From NCBI GenBank assembly GCA_027005175.1, contig JALTMC010000650.1, positions 7,160 through 12,627 of the forward strand: a stretch of DNA of 5,468 nucleotides, given 5' to 3'. Of this stretch, positions 1 through 5,351 are shown one piece after another. The notes below the pieces were generated by a model. It had not been told where the DNA came from. It ran no database searches and was given only the letters and a program-made list of their open reading frames with translations. The translations under genes were made by a program, and so were the position numbers. Origin of the DNA: Myxococcales bacterium (GTDB taxonomy: Bacteria; Myxococcota_C; UBA6777). Every line of letters starts with the position of its first letter. Position 1 is the first letter of the stretch.

Positions 1-36
1 ACCAGAAGGTGAAGAGCATGCAGCCCCCAAAGAAAA

Positions 37-92
37 AAGGAAAACAAAAGCAAAAACCCAACGACCCCACCTGAGCAACCACGGTAGGGTCG
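37..92 (-). terminator. Intrinsic terminator of the surface protease gene
   Basis: Read on the minus strand, CGACCCTACC (92 to 83) pairs with GGTGGGGTCG (71 to 62) around an 11-base loop. All ten positions pair, one of them as a U-G wobble. The stem is followed by a T-rich tract (TTGGGTTTTTGCTTTTGTTTT, about 61 to 41, with more T runs to about 34). In the plus-strand transcript the wobble becomes a C-A mismatch and no T run follows, so the signal is directional. It lies 64 bases past the stop codon of the protease gene and is the only convincing terminator in the window. The T tract is interrupted by GGG, so its efficiency is uncertain. Confidence 0.8.
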
Positions 93-155
93 GCCAACGT
101 CTCCGTTCCTGGTTGTGAGAATGAAGAGATCTGCATTGTTGTTGAATGTCTTGCA

Positions 156-2705
156 TCATCGGGTCCTCCTTCGTCGAGAGAGGCCCCACAGGCCCAGAAA
201 CAACAGCCAACCCAAACTCGGAAGAGGAGAGTTCCTACGATTCACCTCACAACCGCAACCTTTCGCGGGAGTTTTGGATGGAGAGTCAGAGTTCCCAACC
301 CTCCTATCATCCGAAGTTCCCGCATCTTGCTTAGGCTCAGACTCCACGATGGGCTCTCTCAAAGGCTCAGGCTCCTCAACCTGCTCTACGTCCACCTCTG
401 GAGTAGCCTCACGGGAAAGTTCCACACGGGGTTGTGGTTCATTTGGTGGTACTTTCTCGGCATCTTCCGGCGTAAGACACTGCCCTCGGCGACATAGATA
501 TCCAACAGGACACTCTCGATCTCCGACACATGGATTTTTCAGTCCCAAGGGGACACACAGCCCATATTGAGCCAGGCCTCGCTGTACATAAGGGCGACAG
601 ATGCGACCTTTGGGACAACCATTACTACCCGTACACATGCAAGCATTCACCCCACCACCCACACCAACACAAATGCCTCCCAGGGTACATTTTTGTTTGC
701 TATCACAGAATTCAAAGCACACTCCACCGTCCGTGGTGCTGATACAGCGGAGCCCTCTCCGGCATTGATTGAGAGCATCACAAGATTGCCCTAAAGTTTT
801 GGTGCCGATGCCAGTTCCCACGCAGAAGCTGCGACCTTTAAAGGCTTTACACTGGAGGGGATTGGTACACTTTCGCGACTCCGCAGCGGGGGCACAAGCT
901 CCGAGTTCTCGGGAGTTTTGATTGCATACAAAACCCTTTCGACACTGCGAGTTGGAGAAGCAATAACATATGCCACTGGAGCACTGACCTCCCCCTTTGG
1001 ACTGACAATCTGCACTGGATCGACAAGAAGCCAGACACAGCCGTAACTCCGATGTTAAGGAGAAGCAACCAAGCCCGGACTCACAGCGAGAACCACCACG
1101 ACAGGCACTTCCGGCATAACCATCGGGATGATTACAAGGTTCGAGGCATCGCTTACCGCTGATGGTTGTGGTGCACACAAGAGGAGGTTGGCAGGGAGCC
1201 GGATCGCAAGACTCTCCATAGCTCCCTCCTTGTTTGCTGCTACACACTCCCTTGGTACAGATCTCCCAGGCAGCGCAATGAGAATCAAAGGTACAAGGCA
1301 TAAAGCAAGCACCATTGTTGGGAATGCATTGCTTTGAGACACCGGGAAAAGGTTGAGCACAGACATAGCCAGGAGGACAAAAATCGCCAGCACCACAAGC
1401 TTGGGTACAACGCTTTTGTCCGGGCAAACCATAACAAAGCGTCTTTCCACACTGAGAATGCTCAGTGCAGGGCCTACACAGTGCTGGTTCACGAGCCACA
1501 GCCTGGGGTAAGCAAGACGAGTTCTCACAAAACTCTCCAGGTCCACAGTCACTGTCCTTTTTGCATGCCAGGGTTGGGCATGTATTGACAAAGGGCATAC
1601 ATAGATTGTGCAGACCACTCTGCGTTGGAAGTGGAGAACAATAAAACTGGTCAGGACAACAACTCTTTGTAGTACAAGGCTGCAAGCATCGGAATCCATT
1701 GGGAAAGCGATAGCACAAACCGCCACCACAGTCAGCATCAGACCGACATGGTTTGCAAAGGGAAGAATTCTTTTTTAGCCGAAGTACCTCGCATGTTTTT
1801 TTTGATGTATTGCATTGAGCACACTGACCACATTCTTCGTTCTTCGCGCAAGTTTCGGCACCATCACCGTAGGTGTTGAGGACCGATTGAAGAAAGGCTG
1901 CAAATGTATCAGTGCGCGTGGAAGTACCAGTCCCTGCGCAAGTCGAACGTGTCGTTCCAGGAACTCGGGCAGCACTCACATACGAGTTCACACCGATCAC
2001 ACGCATACGTCCACCGAGCAAGACCACGGCCGGGCCACCCGAGTCACCATGACAAACACTTTTGCCAGGGGCGCGATGAGAGAACCGATCGCTGCGAACG
2101 GAGATGATAGGCAACTCTACAGAGTATTTTCGGTTGGGAGAAACAGCAGAAGGCACACTTTGGATCAAACCGTATCCCAAAAAGAGAGGCTTCCGACCAA
2201 CCCAATTTTGACTGAGGGGAACAAAGTTTGCGGGCATCGGCTTGGTGATTGCCACTTTCTTTTTCAAGATGCCAACCCCCACATCCCCACCGTTGGATAA
2301 GCTTCGATTCCACTTTGGATGATTTTGAAAAAGCTTACGATCAAAGTCAAAGTATGTTGTGATATATCCAGCCTTCGCTTTTGAATCGGGAATATCGATA
2401 CGAAATTGCAAGGATACAAAGAGGCCGTTGCGAAGTGCCGCATCCACGCAGTGCCCCGCTGTCAAGACCACCCGCCTTGCAATCAAAGTACCTGTACAGT
2501 AGGGGCGTTTGTTCGCGGTCAAGGCCCCCACAGCCGGATAACGAAGATCCGGTTTTCCACCAATAATGGGAAGCCGATACAATCCAAGCACATCGCGAGA
2601 GGATGAGTCATTTTTGGGAGGCTCCCACGAACAGGCACCCATCACGCATCCCGTCACAAAACACAAGACAATAAGCCGCTGCCATACAAAGCTCAATCGA
2701 TGCAC
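156..2705 (-). CDS. Exported chymotrypsin-fold (S1) serine protease with cysteine-rich stalk and MYXO-CTERM anchor
   Basis: Predicted surface-anchored serine endopeptidase of 849 residues, numbered from the GTG at 2705. That start is preferred because GGGAG (2711-2715) lies 5 bases ahead and it gives a normal signal peptide; an in-frame GTG at 2717 would add four residues. The order is: signal peptide 1 to about 25, with possible lipoboxes VTGC (Cys20) or MGAC (Cys25); S1 domain 47-280; about 70 cysteines in 286-743; a Pro/Glu-rich linker 747-814; and a C-terminal sorting signal with GCGC at 816-819, a hydrophobic helix and a final Arg cluster. The S1 domain has IIGG (47-50), TAGHC with His85, Asp141 in GGDVGVGIL, and Ser222 in GDSGGP. 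Cys70/Cys86 and Cys218/Cys256 match conserved disulfides. The residues equivalent to chymotrypsin 189 and 216 are Ser216 and Val243, so a small or hydrophobic P1 residue is more likely than Lys or Arg (inference). The IIGG is preceded by Leu-Pro, so simple tryptic activation would not expose it. Substrate unknown. No frameshift was seen. Confidence 0.93.
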   Translation of the reverse strand: MHRLSFVWQRLIVLCFVTGCVMGACSWEPPKNDSSSRDVLGLYRLPIIGGKPDLRYPAVGALTANKRPYCTGTLIARRVVLTAGHCVDAALRNGLFVSLQFRIDIPDSKAKAGYITTYFDFDRKLFQNHPKWNRSLSNGGDVGVGILKKKVAITKPMPANFVPLSQNWVGRKPLFLGYGLIQSVPSAVSPNRKYSVELPIISVRSDRFSHRAPGKSVCHGDSGGPAVVLLGGRMRVIGVNSYVSAARVPGTTRSTCAGTGTSTRTDTFAAFLQSVLNTYGDGAETCAKNEECGQCAQCNTSKKTCEVLRLKKNSSLCKPCRSDADCGGGLCYRFPNGFRCLQPCTTKSCCPDQFYCSPLPTQSGLHNLCMPFVNTCPTLACKKDSDCGPGEFCENSSCLPQAVAREPALCRPCTEHSQCGKTLCYGLPGQKRCTQACGAGDFCPPGYVCAQPFPGVSKQCIPNNGACFMPCTFDSHCAAWEICTKGVCSSKQGGSYGESCDPAPCQPPLVCTTTISGKRCLEPCNHPDGYAGSACRGGSRCESGLGCFSLTSELRLCLASCRSSADCQSKGGGQCSSGICYCFSNSQCRKGFVCNQNSRELGACAPAAESRKCTNPLQCKAFKGRSFCVGTGIGTKTLGQSCDALNQCRRGLRCISTTDGGVCFEFCDSKQKCTLGGICVGVGGGVNACMCTGSNGCPKGRICRPYVQRGLAQYGLCVPLGLKNPCVGDRECPVGYLCRRGQCLTPEDAEKVPPNEPQPRVELSREATPEVDVEQVEEPEPLREPIVESEPKQDAGTSDDRRVGNSDSPSKTPAKGCGCEVNRRNSPLPSLGWLLFLGLWGLSRRRRTR
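159..260 (-). other. MYXO-CTERM-type C-terminal sorting signal
   Basis: Residues 816-849 of the protease form the signal: a GCGC motif, a short polar spacer, the hydrophobic stretch LGWLLFLGLWGL and a closing SRRRRTR. This matches the three-part MYXO-CTERM signal of Myxococcota, in which a myxosortase is thought to cut near the invariant cysteine and leave the protein attached at the surface. The acidic, proline-rich linker coded just upstream (264-467) is a typical flexible spacer before such a signal. The sequence shows the motif directly; the processing is family knowledge. Confidence 0.88.
705..1217 (-). repeat. Second repeated cysteine module in the stalk (two dispersed copies)
   Basis: A unit starting GESCDPAPCQPPLVC (coded 1134-1217, residues 497-524) recurs as GQSCDALNQCRRGLRC (coded 705-791, residues 639-667). 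Both continue through a Ser/Thr-Gly turn to a final cysteine pair (RCLEPC and VCFEFC). The stretch between them contains further CxxDxxC-type pairs. With the upstream tandem pair, this shows that the stalk grew by several rounds of module duplication. Confidence 0.6.
1242..1757 (-). repeat. Tandem duplication of an ~80-residue cysteine-rich unit in the stalk
   Basis: Two adjacent units, coded by 1512-1757 (residues 317-398) and 1242-1478 (residues 410-488), share the same cysteine ladder. Each begins C[KR]PC, then LCYG-type or LCYR-type segments, then RC..[PA]C, a pair around FC/YC, and ends C-x5-C-x5-C-x4-C (CKKDSDCGPGEFC in the first, CTFDSHCAAWEIC in the second). Cysteine spacing and a few Pro/Gly residues are kept while most other side chains differ, so the duplication is old. 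The units resemble short disulfide modules common in myxobacterial surface proteins. A rigid spacer role is inferred. Confidence 0.75.
1866..2567 (-). other. S1 (trypsin/chymotrypsin-fold) protease domain within the surface protease
   Basis: This is the coding span for residues 47-280 of the protease. It holds the complete His/Asp/Ser triad, the Asp next to Ser222 that would pair with the freed N-terminus, the oxyanion-hole GDSGG, and a closing amphipathic segment (DTFAAFLQSVLNTYG). The length of about 234 residues is normal for the family, so the enzyme is expected to be active once the prosegment is removed. The loop between the last two conserved cysteines is long and rich in Thr, Ser and Gly compared with vertebrate enzymes. 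Confidence 0.9.
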
Positions 2706-2710
2706 AAAAA

Positions 2711-2715
2711 CTCCC
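2711..2715 (-). promoter_or_regulatory. Ribosome binding site deciding the protease start
   Basis: GGGAG lies 5 bases upstream of the GTG at 2703-2705. The other in-frame GTG, at 2715-2717, overlaps this site and has only an AT-rich stretch (ATTACTGTTT) before it. The downstream GTG is therefore the better start. The difference is four residues and does not affect the mature protein. Confidence 0.55.
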
Positions 2716-2717
2716 AC

Positions 2718-2893
2718 AAACAGTAATTGATCAATGACACGATCTCGAAACTTAGACCTTCGTCATAACGAACATTTAACTTTGGTTTTGCTACGTAAGT
2801 ATCACCAAGTATCTTTCACTTTTTAGCAGTGAGCCCCTTGCCGTGCCTGGAGGCAAAATGCAAAGAATGAGGTCATACTGACTTACAGCCTCG
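2718..2893 (-). other. Spacer between the two genes, with no clear terminator or promoter
   Basis: No gene is seen here on either strand. On the minus strand the only hairpins near the stop of the upstream gene are short: TTGCC/GGCAA at 2838-2856, or TGCC/GGCA at 2844-2855. Neither has a T run after it, so transcription may read through into the protease gene. No good -35/-10 pair was found. Other marks are a direct repeat of GATACTT with a 10-base period (2797-2803 and 2807-2813), and the perfect palindrome ATTGATCAAT (2726-2735), which is 20 bases before the chosen start. Both could be protein-binding sites or chance. Confidence 0.5.
2752..2791 (-). repeat. Degenerate copy of the 3' end of the upstream lipoprotein gene
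   Basis: On the minus strand, AAAACCAAAGTTAAATGT matches AAAGCCAAAGTTGAATGT at the very end of the lipoprotein gene at 16 of 18 bases. After a small gap, both copies continue with TGACGA and then a TAAGT-containing stretch. In the matching frame the spacer reads SKTKVKCSL-stop against VKAKVECH-stop. The frame is closed by a stop only five codons further upstream, so this is at most a gene-end remnant. Orientation and order are the same in both copies, which favours duplication or deletion between homologous genes over chance, but the match is short. Confidence 0.4.
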
Positions 2894-5254
2894 TCAATGA
2901 CATTCAACTTTGGCTTTCACACTGGAGGGCTTCGAGAAAGAGTAGCTTGTTGCGTTGAGGCTATACCGATAATCGATAGTTGCCTTATAGGAGAAAGAGC
3001 ACCTTCCCCGACAATTGGCAGTTCCACTATAAAGAGTTTGATTGAATCGGGCAGACCAGAGAGATGTAGACGCAAGAGAGTTTGCCCTAAGACCTTCTTC
3101 ACCGCATTTTGGTGTGGCACCGTTGCTAAGATAAACACAGCTAGGCTTGTATCTTGATTTGACCCACATAATCATGCGTTTTTTATCACTGGTCAAAGGA
3201 GTCCATGTTCGCGATGCAGAAGCAGCGCGGTATGTATACGACGAAGTGCAATACCTCTTACTTCCCAAAATACAAGTCCCACAACTACCAATGCCTGAGC
3301 ATCCATAGCAGCAACGCCCACCGATCACCGTTCGATCACCAGAAGGTCTGAGATTTTGGCTCATCACCAGCTCACATGTCGTTGCATTGGAATACGTCTT
3401 CGTTGTATTTCCAACCGAAAGCCATGTGTATCTTGTAGAGTTCCTGTAGTAAGAAGCAACTCCACTGTAGGTGTATTTCGCCGATCGAGAGCAGGAACAA
3501 ACGGGCACATTTGCCGTCGATTTGCCATCACAATTGTAATCAAAGGAGTTGCAGTTATTCTTCTTAAAGAAATAACCTGTTTGGTTTGGCTTTGTCAGAG
3601 GATCAAGATCACAACAGTCTGTATTGTTGGCAACAAATCCACGAGGCTGCTTGCCTTGACAATATTTTTCGGGAGTTGCCGCTTTGTTTCCAAAGCCATC
3701 ACCATCTTTGTCTGGATAGTAATTGACTTTGACGCCTTCATCGATTTTTCCATCGCAGTTGTCATCTTTTCCATTGCAGCTCTCTTTGACACTTGCCAGC
3801 TTATCATCCACTTTTCCATTGCAGTCATTGTCGATCTTGTCGCAAGCTTCTGGTGTAGGCTTGACTTCACCTTTGCAGTTGCCCCACTTTGCACTCACAC
3901 ACGTTTGCGAGCCAGCCTTGCAAGGACCTATACCTTTGGTTCCCGCTCTCCCTGTATAACAGGTCTGAACAATCGCATCGGTTTTTCCTGCCTGATTATC
4001 AACTTGTCCATCACAATCGTCATCGATGCCATTGCACAATTCTGTCTTGCTTTTGCCATTGGTCGCATCGCAAACGGTACCAAAACCATTGGGCTTGCAC
4101 ACAAGATTTCCTTTGGCTTTGCAAGCACCAAGACCTGTCTCGCAAACATCACCCTTCTTTGGAAAGTCTTCATCAACCTGACCATCACAATCATCGTCTT
4201 TGTTGTTACAAACTTCGCGCTGAGGCAACACCATGTTCTTGCAAGAGCCAAACTCCGAACCATTGTCACTGCAGAACTGCTCACCTACTTTGCACTCCCC
4301 GACTCCCTTAAATTTGTCATCTCCAATGTAGCAACTGCGCTTTTCTTTTGGTTCACAGAACGAACACTTGCCCGTTGAAGCACGACACTTCTGGTTTTGA
4401 ATACAAGGTTCTTTGGGGAGCCAGATCACACAACCATTTTTGTTGCGACCACACAAACTGAAGGTCGTAGAACCGGTGCATCGAGACTCTCCTAATTGGC
4501 ACTCCGGAGCACCGCAAGAGAATGGGTTACACTGCCCCTTTTCACAGGTCTCTTTGCCACCACAAAAACGCTCATTCTTGCTCCACTCCCAACATTGGTC
4601 TTTGTTTTTCACGCACGTCTTAAACCGCCCAGAGAGAACATCAGCAGGAGTTGTACACAAACGCTCTTTTTCTTTGCAGGGAGAGGGCTCAGGACAAGAC
4701 GGATAACACTTGCTCTGCACACAACGCTCCTCAGGCTTGCACACCAAAAAGTTATCGCAAGAGCCCCAAAATCCTGCACCACCACACTTTTGCTGGCCTT
4801 TAACACAGGCTTTCACCCCTTCAGGAGAACAACTTTGAATCGCACCAGGGTTGCACTGAACACATTTTTTTACAAGACAGACAGGAAACTTATCGTCTTT
4901 GCAGTCTTTGTCCTTGAGACAGTCTGCACAAGACTGTGAACCATCACAGTATTTGTTCTGTGGACAATCTCTATCTGTTCCGCACACACACTTGTTACTG
5001 AGACACTTTCGTGTCGGACTTGTTGCCGACTGACACTGTCCGTCTTTCAAACAGTCCACACAGCGCCCCTGGTTGTTAACAGTGCGAACACATCTCTCCA
5101 GACAATCCTCGCATCCAGGCAATGTCACAGACAAATCACCACCACAGGCCATCATCAACAACAAGATCATCACAAGAGTAAGCGGAAGGAAGAGCCAGAC
5201 CGCTCGACCGAACTTTGGTAAGGCAGTAGAAGTGCACAACATAGACATGCTCAT
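2894..5254 (-). CDS. Predicted lipoprotein with MopE-type metal-binding repeats and an unrecognised C-terminal domain
   Basis: Exported, cysteine-rich protein of 786 residues from the ATG at 5254. GGAGAGGG (5264-5271) lies 9 bases ahead. A TTG at 5260 is a possible alternative, and further in-frame ATGs lie at 5248 and 5242. The N-terminus has a basic region and a strong hydrophobic segment ending LLLMMAC|GGD, so lipidation at Cys37 is likely, although Met at -3 and -2 is not the classic lipobox. The mature part begins with cysteine-rich modules (about 48-308, including repeated DCLKD blocks). Then come repeats with [DN]D[DN]C[DN]G-type motifs (about 308-508), a related unit with DKDGDGFG (512-578), and a distinct domain of about 200 residues, 586-786. 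The DxDxDG loops resemble half EF-hands, as in MopE-like and dockerin-like calcium sites, so Ca binding or metal-dependent folding is the best guess. No catalytic motif was seen. It precedes the protease gene in the same direction and may share its transcript. The biological role is unknown. Confidence 0.9.
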   Translation of the reverse strand: MSMSMLCTSTALPKFGRAVWLFLPLTLVMILLLMMACGGDLSVTLPGCEDCLERCVRTVNNQGRCVDCLKDGQCQSATSPTRKCLSNKCVCGTDRDCPQNKYCDGSQSCADCLKDKDCKDDKFPVCLVKKCVQCNPGAIQSCSPEGVKACVKGQQKCGGAGFWGSCDNFLVCKPEERCVQSKCYPSCPEPSPCKEKERLCTTPADVLSGRFKTCVKNKDQCWEWSKNERFCGGKETCEKGQCNPFSCGAPECQLGESRCTGSTTFSLCGRNKNGCVIWLPKEPCIQNQKCRASTGKCSFCEPKEKRSCYIGDDKFKGVGECKVGEQFCSDNGSEFGSCKNMVLPQREVCNNKDDDCDGQVDEDFPKKGDVCETGLGACKAKGNLVCKPNGFGTVCDATNGKSKTELCNGIDDDCDGQVDNQAGKTDAIVQTCYTGRAGTKGIGPCKAGSQTCVSAKWGNCKGEVKPTPEACDKIDNDCNGKVDDKLASVKESCNGKDDNCDGKIDEGVKVNYYPDKDGDGFGNKAATPEKYCQGKQPRGFVANNTDCCDLDPLTKPNQTGYFFKKNNCNSFDYNCDGKSTANVPVCSCSRSAKYTYSGVASYYRNSTRYTWLSVGNTTKTYSNATTCELVMSQNLRPSGDRTVIGGRCCYGCSGIGSCGTCILGSKRYCTSSYTYRAASASRTWTPLTSDKKRMIMWVKSRYKPSCVYLSNGATPKCGEEGLRANSLASTSLWSARFNQTLYSGTANCRGRCSFSYKATIDYRYSLNATSYSFSKPSSVKAKVECH
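2897..3499 (-). other. Unrecognised ~200-residue C-terminal domain of the lipoprotein
   Basis: Residues 586-786 differ sharply in composition from the rest: rich in Ser, Thr, Tyr and Arg, almost without Asp, and with no repeat of the metal loops. The 14 cysteines include a tight cluster, GGRCCYGCSGIGSCGTC (646-661). Alternating Tyr/Ser/Thr stretches (KYTYSGVASYY, SYTYRAAS, IDYRYSLNATSYSFS) suggest a beta-rich fold. The protein ends at KVECH with a cysteine one residue from the end, so the last strand may be locked by a disulfide. I do not recognise the family. Ligand binding or a structural cap are both possible. Confidence 0.7.
3521..4333 (-). repeat. Array of MopE-type DxDxDG repeats inside the lipoprotein gene
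   Basis: There are three full units, coded by 4163-4333, 3992-4144 and 3800-3961, of about 50-57 residues. Each runs C-x-x-G ... G-x-G-x-CK ... C ... [FW]G-x-[CV] and ends in a metal loop: VCNNKDDDCDGQVDE, LCNGIDDDCDGQVD or ACDKIDNDCNGKVDD. A fourth loop (SCNGKDDNCDGKIDE, coded by 3731-3784) follows six residues later without its cysteine spacer. A fifth, variant unit (3521-3721) has DKDGDGFG, then NTDCCDLDP and a weak loop ending FDYNCDGK. At the DNA level the loops are still similar to each other, as in the tccattgcag and tccatcgcag stretches seen on the plus strand. Confidence 0.85.
4928..4984 (-). other. Small cysteine module shared with the neighbouring protease
   Basis: Residues 91-109 of the lipoprotein read CGTDRDCPQNKYC and close with a fourth cysteine after five residues. 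The spacing C-x5-C-x5-C is the same as CKKDSDCGPGEFC in the protease stalk (coded near 1512-1565), including the Asp before the second cysteine and an aromatic residue before the third. The common module supports a shared secretion route and folding environment, and possibly a shared origin. Confidence 0.55.
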
Positions 5255-5263
5255 ACTCAAAAT

Positions 5264-5271
5264 CCCTCTCC
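5264..5271 (-). promoter_or_regulatory. Strong ribosome binding site of the lipoprotein gene
   Basis: GGAGAGGG contains two overlapping purine cores. The inner GAGGG is 9 bases from the ATG at 5254, while the outer GGAG is 7 bases from the TTG at 5260. ATG is preferred as the normal start codon. The first codons repeat AGTATG, AGCATG and TCTATG, giving three in-frame ATGs at 6-base steps, so initiation could be heterogeneous without changing the mature protein. Confidence 0.7.
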
Positions 5272-5322
5272 ATCAAGATGCTACACGGACAGAACACCAG
5301 AAACATAAAGAATAAGAAGTAG

Positions 5323-5351
5323 AGTATAACCGATTCTCACAACTTTGTCTT
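5323..5351 (-). promoter_or_regulatory. Sigma70-like promoter of the lipoprotein gene
   Basis: On the minus strand, -35 AAGACA (5346-5351, four of six consensus bases) is separated by 17 bases from -10 TATACT (5323-5328, five of six). The expected transcript start near 5316 gives a leader of about 60 bases that is rich in TTCT and has no obvious hairpin. Just upstream, CTGGAG occurs twice at an 8-base step (5359-5364 and 5367-5372), possibly an activator site. If the protease gene lacks its own promoter, this site would drive both genes. Confidence 0.55.

Noticed and set aside
1-74. A possible plus-strand gene end (KVKSMQPPKKKGKQKQ..., stop at 72-74) entering from the left edge
   Set aside because: A second plus-strand frame is open over the same bases to 118, and the Lys-rich reading comes from the A-rich complement of the terminator's T tract. 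Too short to support a gene.
1055-1738. A 227-codon open frame on the minus strand in another frame of the protease stalk
   Set aside because: It lies wholly inside the protease gene. The regular cysteine spacing of the main frame is maintained throughout, so this is an out-of-frame shadow.
2838-2856. Hairpin TTGCC/GGCAA after the lipoprotein stop as a terminator
   Set aside because: The stem is only 5 base pairs, an alternative 4-base-pair pairing competes with it, and no T run follows on the minus strand.
3718-4200. The repeated motif stretches as a CRISPR array or DNA-level tandem repeat element
   Set aside because: The similarity follows codons of an intact reading frame (DDDCDG loops), spacing is uneven, and repeats are imperfect, so they are protein-level repeats.
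3356-4378. A 340-codon open frame on the plus strand, opposite the lipoprotein gene
   Set aside because: It is antisense to the repeat array. The product is a run of hydrophobic Ile/Val/Thr-Ile blocks that simply mirror the repeated GA[TC]/AA[TC]/GG codons of the metal loops, and it has no convincing ribosome binding site or domain. The minus-strand protein explains the sequence fully.
5240-5306. A small upstream reading frame in the lipoprotein leader (ATG at 5304-5306, MFLVFCPC...)
   Set aside because: It has no ribosome binding site, reads on through the real start in another frame, and shows no leader-peptide or attenuator structure.
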